Assembly: GCA_041158225.1 (NCBI GenBank)
Contig: JBEBBU010000011.1
Span: forward strand, 1-6,300
Direction: 5' to 3'
DNA length: 6,300 nt
Origin: JBEBBU01 sp041158225
Lineage (GTDB): Bacteria > Pseudomonadota > Gammaproteobacteria > Methylococcales > Methylococcaceae
Of the stretch, positions 1-6,300 are shown piece by piece. Position numbers and translations under genes: made by a program. The notes under the pieces are model-generated. The model was not told the origin of the DNA, ran no database searches, and worked only from the letters and a program-made list of their open reading frames with translations. Numbering within the stretch: the first letter of the stretch is position 1; each line of letters opens with the position of its first letter.

Positions 1-1371
1 AATTCCACCCTCGGTCAGGCGGGCTGGATCCAGCAGATCCAGCAGGGTCGCCTCATCCAGATCGGTCAACTCTCTGGCAACATCAATCACCGGACGCTGG
101 GTCCTGTAAGCTGTTTTTGCAATCTCAGCCGCTTTTGCATAACCAATAATCGGATTGAGCGCCGTCACCAGTATGGGATTACGGCTGAGCGCCCTGCCTA
201 GCTGGTCTTCCCTGACGGTAAAACCCTGTACGGCCTTGTCAGCCAGCAGTCTTGACGCATTCGCCAGCAATTCGATGCTCTGCAGAAGATTATAGGCAAT
301 CAGCGGCAGCATGACATTCAGCTGGAAACTTCCAGACTGTCCGGCAATGGCTATTGTGGCATCATTGCCCATGATCTGGGCCGCGACCATGGCGACCGCT
401 TCAGGAATCACCGGATTAACCTTGCCTGGCATGATGGAACTGCCAGGCTGTAGCGCGGGCAGTTCAATTTCCCCAAGCCCAGCCAGAGGCCCTGAGTTCA
501 TCCAGCGCAGATCATTGGCAATCTTCATCAGACTGACGGCCAGCGTCCTGAGTCCACCAGACACCTCCACGGCGGTATCCTGGGTACTCAGGCTCTCGAA
601 AAAACACGGCGCAGGCCGGAAATCAACACCTGTAAGAAGACTGAGTTCCCGACAGAAGGCAGCACTGAAATCCGGATCAGCATTGATGCCGGTTCCCACC
701 GCCGTGCCTCCCTGGGCAAGACGGGTGAGGCGGGTCAGACTGTTTTCCAGCCTGGCTCTGGCATTGATGATCTGCTGACGCCATCCCGCAAGTTCCTGGG
801 ACATGGTCACCGGCATGGCATCCATCAGGTGGGTTCTGCCTGTCTTGACGATACCTGCCAGTGAACGTTCCTTTTCTCCAAGTATCTGCTCAAGATGCAG
901 GAGTGCGGGCAGCAGATCATGATGGATGGCCAGCGCAGCACTCAGATGAATGGCGGTAGGTATCACATCATTGCTGCTCTGCCCCATATTCACATGATCA
1001 TTGGCCCCCACTGGACGACCGAGGCGCTGGGTCGCCAGCGAGGCAATCACCTCATTGGCGTTCATATTGGAACTGGTGCCTGATCCTGTCTGGAAAACAT
1101 CCACCGGAAAATGCGACAGGTAATGGCCCATCGCTATATCACCGGCAGCCAGGGTAATCGCGTCCGCCATATCATCAGGCAGATGTCCAAGCTGTGCATT
1201 GGCTACCGCTGCACAGCGCTTGATGAGGCCAAGTGCACGCAGAAAACGCTCAGGCATTCTGAGGCCGCTGATCGGAAAATTGAGGATGGCCCGCTGGGTC
1301 TGGGCACCATAGAGTGCATCCGCGGGGACCTGCATGGCCCCCATACTGTCAGATTCTGTCCGCATGTTCAT
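1..1371 (-). CDS. fumC: Fumarate hydratase class II (fumarase C), 3' end cut by window edge
   Basis: This enzyme reversibly hydrates fumarate to L-malate in the cytosolic TCA cycle. Class II fumarases need no iron-sulfur cluster, so they keep working under oxidative stress or iron limitation. The frame is open for 457 codons, from an ATG at 1371 to the left edge. The family is about 460 residues long, so only a few residues should be missing; the last visible ones read DPARLTEGGI. Family landmarks are the N-terminal RTESD and GAQTQRAILNF, QTGSGTSSNMNANEV (about 94-108), GQSSNDV (130-136), GRTHLMDAMPVT (178-189, with His181 at the usual catalytic His position) and the signature GSSIMPGKVN (310-319), whose flexible loop carries the catalytic Ser. 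QTGSGTS and TQRAILNF favour fumarase over aspartase. The GTSSNMNANEV and LPALQPGSSIMPGKVNPV wording resembles the Pseudomonas FumC1 and mycobacterial branch rather than E. coli FumC. The start abuts the metH stop. GAGG lies 5 bases before the first ATG; a second ATG at 1365 is possible. Confidence 0.95.
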   Translation of the reverse strand, partial: MNMRTESDSMGAMQVPADALYGAQTQRAILNFPISGLRMPERFLRALGLIKRCAAVANAQLGHLPDDMADAITLAAGDIAMGHYLSHFPVDVFQTGSGTSSNMNANEVIASLATQRLGRPVGANDHVNMGQSSNDVIPTAIHLSAALAIHHDLLPALLHLEQILGEKERSLAGIVKTGRTHLMDAMPVTMSQELAGWRQQIINARARLENSLTRLTRLAQGGTAVGTGINADPDFSAAFCRELSLLTGVDFRPAPCFFESLSTQDTAVEVSGGLRTLAVSLMKIANDLRWMNSGPLAGLGEIELPALQPGSSIMPGKVNPVIPEAVAMVAAQIMGNDATIAIAGQSGSFQLNVMLPLIAYNLLQSIELLANASRLLADKAVQGFTVREDQLGRALSRNPILVTALNPIIGYAKAAEIAKTAYRTQRPVIDVARELTDLDEATLLDLLDPARLTEGGI

Positions 1372-4300
1372 TTATGCCTCGGGTTCATAATCCAGGCTGG
1401 GAGCCAGCCACCTTTCTGCCATGGCCACAGACCAACCCTTGCGTTGTGCAAAATCTTCGATCTGGTCACGGCCAATCCTGCCCACATTGAAATATCGGGC
1501 TGACGGATGGGAGAAATACCAGCCGCTGACAGAACTGGCGGGATGCATGGCAAAGCTCTCGGTCAGATGGACATCCGCCAGTTGCGTAGCCTCCAGCAAC
1601 GCAAAAAGCGTTGTCTTTTCAGTATGATCGGGACAGGCAGGGTAACCCGGCGCCGGGCGGATACCCTGATAGGCCTCATCAATCAGTTCATCATGACTGA
1701 GTGATTCCGTGCTGTCGTATCCCCAGAACTCACGCCGCACACGCAGATGCAGACACTCGGCAAAAGCTTCGGCAAGCCTGTCAGCCAGTGCCTTGAGCAT
1801 GATGCCACTGTAATCATCGTGGTCTGCTGCAAAGCGGTCCAGATGCTTCTCGATACCATGCCCAGCGCTCACGACAAAAGCCCCCAGATAGTCACTGATA
1901 CCGCTACCCGCTGGCGCCACAAAATCGGCAAGGGAATAATTGGGCTGGGCATCCGGTTTCTGCTGCTGCTGTCTGAGATGATGCAGCAGCATGGGCGGCT
2001 GCTCACGCCCGGCATCAGGCCAGACACGGATATCATCACCTGCCGACTCAGCAGCAAAAAATCCGATGACAGCCCGCGGCCTGAGCCAGCGCTCACGGAT
2101 AATCTGGGTCAGCATACGCTGCGCATCCGCGAACAGTGTCGTGGCCTCCTTGCCCACGACCTCATCTTCGAGGATGCGCGGGTAGCTGCCTGCCAGTTCC
2201 CATGCATGGAAAAAAGGTGACCAGTCGATGTAGCCGGCAATTTCTTCCAGATCATAATTATCGAAGACACGCAGGCCGGTAAACGCAGGCTGGGGCGGTA
2301 CATAATGCTCCCAGTCAATATGCATGGCATTACGGCGTGCCTGTTCAAAGGAAAGCAGGCGTCCCCGCGCGCGCCTTCCTGCATGGTTCTTCCTGACCTC
2401 CGTGTATTCATGACGCAGCCGGCTCACATAGTCGTCAGCAAGATCTTCGCTCAGCAGGCTGCTGGCAACACCCACAGCACGGGAAGCATCCGTCACATAG
2501 ACTGTCGCGGCGCCAGTATAGTTGGGTTCAATCTTGACCGCGGTATGGACACGGGAGGTGGTGGCACCCCCAATCATGAGAGGAATAGTGAATCCCTGAC
2601 GTTCCATTTCCCGGGCCACATGCACCATCTCGTCGAGTGATGGCGTAATCAGGCCAGACAGGCCAATCAGGTCAACCTGATGATCGCGGGCTGCCTGCAG
2701 GATGGTTTCTGCCGGTACCATGACACCAAGATCCACCACCTCAAAACCATTACACTGCAGCACAACACCCACGATATTCTTGCCAATGTCGTGAACATCG
2801 CCCTTGACGGTCGCCATCAATATCCTGCCAGCACTGTGCTGGGCACCACCCTCCGCTTTTTCCGCTTCCATCCAGGGCATCAGGTAGGCCACCGCTTTTT
2901 TCATGACTCTGGCTGACTTGACCACCTGCGGCAGAAACATCTTGCCGGCGCCGAACAGGTCACCCACCACGTTCATGCCAGCCATCAGCGGCCCTTCAAT
3001 CACATGTAGTGGCCGTTCACAGTTCAGACGGGCGGCCTCGGTATCCTCTTCAATGAATTCATCAATACCCTTGACCAGCGCATGTTCCAGACGTTTTTCC
3101 ACTGGCCATTCGCGCCAGGCCAGATCCAGCTTGCGCTCCTGGGCACCACCACTGCTGCGGAAGCTTTCGGCCAGCGCCAGCAGTTTTTCAGTAGCATCCT
3201 CTGTACGATAGAGAATGACATCTTCAATGGCATCACGCAGTTCAGCAGGAACATCCTCATAAATGGCCAGCTGTCCGGCATTGACGATGCCCATGTCCAT
3301 GCCAGCCTGGATGGCATGATAGAGAAACACGGCGTGGATGGACTCACGGACGGTATCATTGCCACGGAATGAAAAAGAAACATTGGAAACGCCGCCAGAA
3401 ATCATGGCGTGCGGCAATTCCGACTTGATCCTGGCAACCGCCTCGATGAAATCGAGACCGTAACGGTTGTGCTCATCAATACCTGTCGCCACGGCGAAAA
3501 TATTGGGATCAAAAATGATGTCTTCCGCCGGAAATCCGTGTTTTACCAGCAGATGGTAGGCTCTGGCGCAGATATCGACCTTGCGCTCAAGCGTATCTGC
3601 CTGCCCGGTTTCATCAAAGGCCATGACGATCACGGCAGCACCATAACGCCGGACCAGTGCCGCCTGTTCCAGGAATCGTTCCTCACCTTCCTTGAGTGAG
3701 ATGGAGTTGACGATGCCCTTGCCCTGCAGGCACTTGAGGCCAGCCTCGAGAATATCCCAGCGCGAGGAATCCAGCATGACCGGTACTCTGGAAATATCAG
3801 GCTCCGAGGCAATCAGATGGAGAAATCTCACCATGGCGGCCTGGGACTCAAGCATGCCTTCATCCATATTGATGTCGATCACCTGGGCGCCGTTGACGAC
3901 CTGCTGCCTCGCCACATCCAGCGCCTCCTCGTAACGCTCCTCACGGATAAGACGCCGGAACATGGCGGAACCGGTCACATTGGTTCTTTCGCCGATATTG
4001 ATGAACAGGCTGGCAGGGGTGATGTTCAGGGGTTCGAGCCCCGCCAGGCGGCAGGCAGGTTCAATGTCAGGAACACGTCGTGGCGCAAACGACTGGACGG
4101 CATCGTGGATGGCACGGATATGGGCTGGCGTGGTACCGCAACAGCCACCAATGATATTGAGGAAACCTTCTTCCGCCCAGGATGCGATTTCCCGCGCCAT
4201 GGCTTCAGGCGACTCATCATATTCGCCAAACTCATTGGGCAACCCGGCATTGGGGTGCGCTGACACGCAGGTATCCGCAATTCTGGAAAGTTCGGCGACA

Positions 4301-5082
4301 TAGGGCCGCAACTGCTTGGCCCCCAACGCACAGTTGAGACCAATGGATATCGGTTTCACATGTCTGAGCGAGTTCCAGAACGCTTCGGTTGTCTGTCCTG
4401 AGAGGGTACGACCCGAGGCATCGGTGATAGTGCCGGAAATCATGACTGGCATGCGGAAACCCTGCCGCTCGAACAGCGCTTCCACCGCAAATACGGCAGC
4501 CTTGGCATTTAGGGTATCAAAAATGGTTTCGATCATGAGGATATCGGCACCGCCATCCACCAGCGCCTGTGCTGATTCCATATAGGCTTCGACCAGTTCA
4601 TCGAAACTGACATTACGGAAGCCTGGATCATTGACATCAGGTGATATGGTGGCTGTCCGGCTGGTAGGCCCCAGAACACCTGCCACAAATCTGGGCCGGT
4701 CTGGTGTCTGCCGGGTCATGGCATCGGCAAGATCACGCGCCAGCCTGGCCGAGGCCCGATTGAGCTCCACCACCAGATCTTCCATGCCATAGTCAGCAAG
4801 ACTGATACGGTTGGCATTGAAGGTATTGGTTTCCAGGATATCACTGCCGGCCACCAGATAGGCCTGCTGGATTTCCTGGATGACATCGGGACGGGTCAGC
4901 GTCAGCAGGTCGTTATTGCCCTTCAGGTCACGTGGCCAGTCACTGAAGCGTTGACCACGATAATCTGCTTCCTGAAGCCTGTATCCCTGTATCATGGTAC
5001 CCATGGCGCCATCCAGAAAAAGGATACGCTGGGCAAGGGCATTTTCGAGCTGCCTGGTGCGCTCTGAGATAGCAAAAGTCAT
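1372..5082 (-). CDS. metH: Cobalamin-dependent methionine synthase (5-methyltetrahydrofolate-homocysteine methyltransferase)
   Basis: This cytosolic enzyme moves the methyl group of 5-methyl-THF through enzyme-bound cob(I)alamin to homocysteine, giving methionine and THF. At 1236 residues it is full length (E. coli MetH is 1227) and all four modules are intact. The homocysteine domain (about 15-330) has LDGAMGTM and the zinc ligands Cys251 (NCALG) and Cys314-Cys315 (GGCCGTTP). The pterin domain (about 355-620) has NIGERTNVTGS, DINMDEGM, FDPNIFAVATG and ISGGVSNVSFSFRGND. The cap and B12 domains (about 650-890) have DVHDIG (762-767, with axial ligand His764), SGL (809-811) and GGATT (838-842). 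The reactivation domain (about 900-1236) has YIDWSPFF and the AdoMet-binding RPAPGYP (1142-1148). The start is fixed by the conserved N-terminal spacing to LDGAMGTM, although the bases before the ATG contain no clear Shine-Dalgarno sequence. The gene depends on supplied or made cobalamin and on an electron donor not seen here. fumC follows directly. Confidence 0.99.
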   Translation of the reverse strand: MTFAISERTRQLENALAQRILFLDGAMGTMIQGYRLQEADYRGQRFSDWPRDLKGNNDLLTLTRPDVIQEIQQAYLVAGSDILETNTFNANRISLADYGMEDLVVELNRASARLARDLADAMTRQTPDRPRFVAGVLGPTSRTATISPDVNDPGFRNVSFDELVEAYMESAQALVDGGADILMIETIFDTLNAKAAVFAVEALFERQGFRMPVMISGTITDASGRTLSGQTTEAFWNSLRHVKPISIGLNCALGAKQLRPYVAELSRIADTCVSAHPNAGLPNEFGEYDESPEAMAREIASWAEEGFLNIIGGCCGTTPAHIRAIHDAVQSFAPRRVPDIEPACRLAGLEPLNITPASLFINIGERTNVTGSAMFRRLIREERYEEALDVARQQVVNGAQVIDINMDEGMLESQAAMVRFLHLIASEPDISRVPVMLDSSRWDILEAGLKCLQGKGIVNSISLKEGEERFLEQAALVRRYGAAVIVMAFDETGQADTLERKVDICARAYHLLVKHGFPAEDIIFDPNIFAVATGIDEHNRYGLDFIEAVARIKSELPHAMISGGVSNVSFSFRGNDTVRESIHAVFLYHAIQAGMDMGIVNAGQLAIYEDVPAELRDAIEDVILYRTEDATEKLLALAESFRSSGGAQERKLDLAWREWPVEKRLEHALVKGIDEFIEEDTEAARLNCERPLHVIEGPLMAGMNVVGDLFGAGKMFLPQVVKSARVMKKAVAYLMPWMEAEKAEGGAQHSAGRILMATVKGDVHDIGKNIVGVVLQCNGFEVVDLGVMVPAETILQAARDHQVDLIGLSGLITPSLDEMVHVAREMERQGFTIPLMIGGATTSRVHTAVKIEPNYTGAATVYVTDASRAVGVASSLLSEDLADDYVSRLRHEYTEVRKNHAGRRARGRLLSFEQARRNAMHIDWEHYVPPQPAFTGLRVFDNYDLEEIAGYIDWSPFFHAWELAGSYPRILEDEVVGKEATTLFADAQRMLTQIIRERWLRPRAVIGFFAAESAGDDIRVWPDAGREQPPMLLHHLRQQQQKPDAQPNYSLADFVAPAGSGISDYLGAFVVSAGHGIEKHLDRFAADHDDYSGIMLKALADRLAEAFAECLHLRVRREFWGYDSTESLSHDELIDEAYQGIRPAPGYPACPDHTEKTTLFALLEATQLADVHLTESFAMHPASSVSGWYFSHPSARYFNVGRIGRDQIEDFAQRKGWSVAMAERWLAPSLDYEPEA

Positions 5083-5115
5083 AAGGATCTGCGGGTCTGT
5101 AGGATGATAGGTAAC

Positions 5116-5144
5116 ATTCTAGTGGAGTCGTGACTACTTATAAA
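5116..5144 (-). promoter_or_regulatory. Candidate sigma-70 promoter for metH-fumC
   Basis: On the minus strand a TTTATA hexamer (5139-5144, four of six matches to TTGACA) stands 17 bases before TAGAAT (5116-5121, five of six matches to TATAAT). Transcription would begin near 5109 and leave a leader of about 27 bases before the metH ATG. This is the best hexamer pair in the intergenic region in this direction, but AT-rich spacers produce such pairs by chance. No MetJ-box tandem (AGACGTCT type) or MetR palindrome (TGAA-N5-TTCA) is visible beside it. Confidence 0.4.
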
Positions 5145-5174
5145 CCTGTGGCTGCCAACTGCCGGGATACGGTA

Positions 5175-5195
5175 CCTTGCCTTGAAGCGGCAAGG
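5175..5195 (+). promoter_or_regulatory. 7-bp hairpin in the leader of the lipocalin-like gene
   Basis: CCTTGCC (5175-5181) and GGCAAGG (5189-5195) are perfect inverted repeats around a 7-base loop, about 40 bases before the start codon of the exported protein. No T-run follows on either strand, so it is not a standard terminator. It could be a leader stem-loop affecting RNA stability or translation, or an operator for a dimeric regulator; the sequence does not decide between these. It lies upstream of the presumed metH transcription start, so it should not be part of the metH leader. Confidence 0.4.
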
Positions 5196-5236
5196 CGAGG
5201 AAAATGCAGGCCTTGGGTTCAAAGGAGAACAAGCAT

Positions 5237-5629
5237 ATGCGCCTATCATTCAGGATTTTATCGCTTCTGGCCGCCCCGCTGTTTTTTTCGGGAACGGTCT
5301 CTGCCGACATCGCTCTAAAGGATGCGAGTGAAATTGTCGGTACCTGGCAGCTTGAAGCAGTTTCCGCCGGCCTTACCAAGGCGAGAATTGCCGAAAACCG
5401 CACATGGGAGTTCAGGTCGGATGGTATTATCGTCACCTCAGGCTATAACCGTCATCTCAAGGGCGACGACAGGCACGAATGGAAATACAACGTGACCAAT
5501 GGAAAAATCTATTCGGACAATCCAGGCCGCCCAGGCAGCCCGCTTGAGTATGTCGTCTACGAGAAAACCAGCGACAAGCTTATTCTCAAGGGTGGTATCG
5601 AAGGTTTCTATTTTTTCAAAAAACCATAA
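5237..5629 (+). CDS. Exported lipocalin-like small protein, function unknown
   Basis: This 130-residue protein probably acts in the periplasm. Residues 1-23 form a typical Sec signal: basic n-region (MRLSFR), hydrophobic core (ILSLLAAPLFF) and a VSA cleavage site before Asp24. There is no lipobox Cys, so it should be soluble rather than a lipoprotein. The mature part of about 107 residues begins with EIVGTWQLEAV (33-43), the GTW motif that opens the first strand of lipocalin-like barrels. Alternating strand-like segments follow (TWEFRSDGIIVTSG, EWKYNVTNGKIYS, EYVVYEKTSDKLILKGG, GFYFFKK). It is shorter than a classical eight-stranded lipocalin, and the ligand is unknown. The ATG at 5237 is chosen because AAGGAG sits 9 bases ahead of it (5222-5227) and because it leaves a well-shaped signal peptide; an in-frame ATG at 5204 would add 11 polar residues in front. 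The gene ends in tandem stops (TAATAA), 36 bases before the membrane-protein gene, and is probably co-transcribed with it. Confidence 0.85.
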   Translation: MRLSFRILSLLAAPLFFSGTVSADIALKDASEIVGTWQLEAVSAGLTKARIAENRTWEFRSDGIIVTSGYNRHLKGDDRHEWKYNVTNGKIYSDNPGRPGSPLEYVVYEKTSDKLILKGGIEGFYFFKKP

Positions 5630-5665
5630 TAAGCAATATCATCATTACAGGAAGGACAGACCCAG

Positions 5666-6112
5666 ATGAAAGATCTTTTCAGTTTTAACGAAGTCGACAA
5701 AAGAATGTGGATGGGCATAGGCGCTGTTGTCGCCGTCATGGTACTGCTGCTCTCCATTTTCACCACAACATCCGCCTTCTACTATTTTGAGCGTCTGGCC
5801 ATTGCCATCGTCGAGATGTTCATTCCAGGCTACATCATCACCAAGCTGTTTGCAGACAAGCTGGAGTTTACCGAATATCCTTCCATCGACAAGTTTCTGG
5901 TTTCACTGTTTTTCTCGATTTCAACAGTGCAGACCCTGTATTTCTTCCTTGAGCGCATGCGTTTCGAAGGTCTGAATACTGATGAGGGTGTCAACAGCAA
6001 CAAACTGGTCATCTTTGTGGTTTTCCTGGTGATTGGCTCTGCAGTTGGCCTCAGGATTTACCTCAACAAGCGCAAAGCTCTTGACGCAGACGCCGACGAT
6101 CAGGCATCCTGA
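5666..6112 (+). CDS. Four-helix integral membrane protein, function unknown
   Basis: This 148-residue protein shows four hydrophobic spans at about 15-36, 42-62, 76-95 and 113-132, joined by short loops. The basic C-terminal segment after the last span (LNKRKALD) and the charged loop between spans 2 and 3 (ADKLEFTEYPSIDK) suggest that both termini and this loop are cytoplasmic. The longer polar stretch ERMRFEGLNTDEGVNSNK (96-113) would face the periplasm. Span 2 contains FIPGY (52-56), followed by a short hydrophobic stretch, which loosely recalls DUF1616-type membrane proteins; this resemblance is from memory and weak. I see no catalytic or transport motif. The start has a purine-rich AGGAAGGA 9 bases upstream. 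With no terminator between them, it is probably in one operon with the lipocalin-like protein, whose mature form could meet the periplasmic loop; that link is inferred. Confidence 0.85.
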   Translation: MKDLFSFNEVDKRMWMGIGAVVAVMVLLLSIFTTTSAFYYFERLAIAIVEMFIPGYIITKLFADKLEFTEYPSIDKFLVSLFFSISTVQTLYFFLERMRFEGLNTDEGVNSNKLVIFVVFLVIGSAVGLRIYLNKRKALDADADDQAS

Positions 6113-6126
6113 CAGTCATGATATGT

Positions 6127-6149
6127 CCCGGTCTCGATTTGAGACCGGG
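6127..6149. repeat. Strong 9-bp intergenic hairpin (terminator without T-tract or REP-like element)
   Basis: CCCGGTCTC (6127-6135) and GAGACCGGG (6141-6149) are perfect inverted repeats around a 5-base loop, beginning 14 bases after the stop of the membrane-protein gene. Neither side has a T-run, so intrinsic termination would be inefficient at best. The form GTCAT...CCCGG-stem...CCGGGGTCCAG resembles dispersed intergenic palindromes common in proteobacterial genomes, as far as I recall them. It could also stabilise the 3' end of the upstream mRNA. The stem ends 18 bases before the next start codon, so read-through into the DUF2970 gene is possible. Confidence 0.55.
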
Positions 6150-6167
6150 GTCCAGCCAGGGTTCGAG

Positions 6168-6300
6168 ATGATGGATCAGGATCATACCGGGAGTCAGAAG
6201 CCCGGACTCAGACAGATTGTTGGCAGCGTACTGGCTGCAGGTCTGGGTGTGCAGAGTGAAAAAAACCGGCACAGGGATTTTCAGCACGGTTCTGCCAGAG
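6168..6300 (+). CDS. DUF2970 family small protein, N-terminal part (cut by window edge)
   Basis: An open frame of 44 codons from ATG 6168 runs off the right edge. It contains KPGLRQIVGSVLAAGLGVQ (11-29) followed by SEKNRHRDFQHGS (30-42). This matches the hallmark of DUF2970 proteins as I know them: a short helix VxxSVLAAxxGVQS followed by KNRxRDFxxG, normally leading into a single C-terminal membrane helix that would lie beyond the window. Family members are about 60-80 residues, occur in Beta- and Gammaproteobacteria, and have no established function. Two adjacent ATGs (6168 and 6171) are possible; the weak ribosome site CAGGG (6157-6161) is 6 or 9 bases away. The frame was assigned from the conserved motif, not from length. 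It may be an independent unit or the third gene of the rightward group, depending on whether the hairpin before it stops transcription. Confidence 0.8.
   Translation, partial: MMDQDHTGSQKPGLRQIVGSVLAAGLGVQSEKNRHRDFQHGSAR

Noticed and set aside
1..1371. Aspartate ammonia-lyase as an alternative identity for the left-edge gene
   Set aside because: The QTGSGTSSNMNANEV and GAQTQRAILNF segments follow the fumarase pattern; aspartases typically have QGGAGTSTNMN and GVQTLRA at these places.
311..4585. Many plus-strand open frames of 60-157 codons antisense to fumC and metH (for example 311-778, 1747-2220 and 3817-4263)
   Set aside because: They lie opposite strongly conserved coding sequence, contain compositionally odd translations (rich in Ser, Arg, His and Cys) and show no family motif, so they are shadows of the minus-strand genes.
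5083..5236. Cobalamin or SAM riboswitch upstream of metH
   Set aside because: On the minus strand CAGCCACAGG is near a B12-box fragment, but the other conserved elements are missing, it overlaps and precedes the predicted promoter, and the space before the ATG is too short. No SAM or SAH riboswitch core is visible either.
5204..5236. Earlier ATG at 5204 for the lipocalin-like protein
   Set aside because: It would place 11 polar residues before the signal peptide and has only GAGG at a 3-base spacing, whereas the ATG at 5237 has AAGGAG 9 bases upstream and a normal signal peptide.
6187..6209. CCGGG/CCCGG and GAGTC/GACTC inverted repeats that could form alternative hairpins
   Set aside because: They are short, mutually exclusive and lie inside the DUF2970 coding sequence, where codon usage explains them well enough.
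6063..6287. Minus-strand open frame of 74 codons overlapping the ends of the membrane-protein and DUF2970 genes
   Set aside because: It overlaps two better supported genes, runs through the palindromic repeat, and its protein has no recognisable domain; it is also open beyond its ATG to the window edge by chance.

Overview
The window looks like a piece of a gammaproteobacterial chromosome of moderate, slightly GC-rich composition. Two observations point that way. The MetH protein can be aligned by eye to E. coli MetH over its whole length with very few gaps. The right edge holds the start of a DUF2970 gene, a small family known mainly from Beta- and Gammaproteobacteria. The genus cannot be told from the sequence alone. 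Nothing suggests a phage, plasmid, insertion sequence or CRISPR array.

The left four fifths (1-5082) read leftwards. metH, the cobalamin-dependent methionine synthase, is complete at 1236 residues. It is followed with no spacer by fumC, a class II fumarase, whose stop codon lies just beyond the left edge: the metH TAA touches the fumC ATG. The two genes almost certainly share a transcript and are probably translationally coupled, although methionine synthesis and the TCA cycle have no obvious direct link.

An intergenic region of about 150 bases (5083-5236) separates this pair from a rightward group. It holds a plausible metH promoter and a 7-bp hairpin in the presumed leader of the rightward group. 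I see no recognisable riboswitch.

The rightward group starts with a 130-residue exported protein that has a lipocalin-like GTW motif. After 36 bases comes a 148-residue protein predicted to cross the membrane four times. A strong 9-bp hairpin without a T-tract follows, and then the start of a DUF2970 gene that runs off the right edge. The lipocalin-like and membrane proteins are likely co-transcribed; neither has a function I can name.

Overall this is ordinary housekeeping metabolism next to a small, poorly characterised envelope-protein pair. I did not find a convincing new system. The lipocalin-like/four-helix pair is the least explained part.
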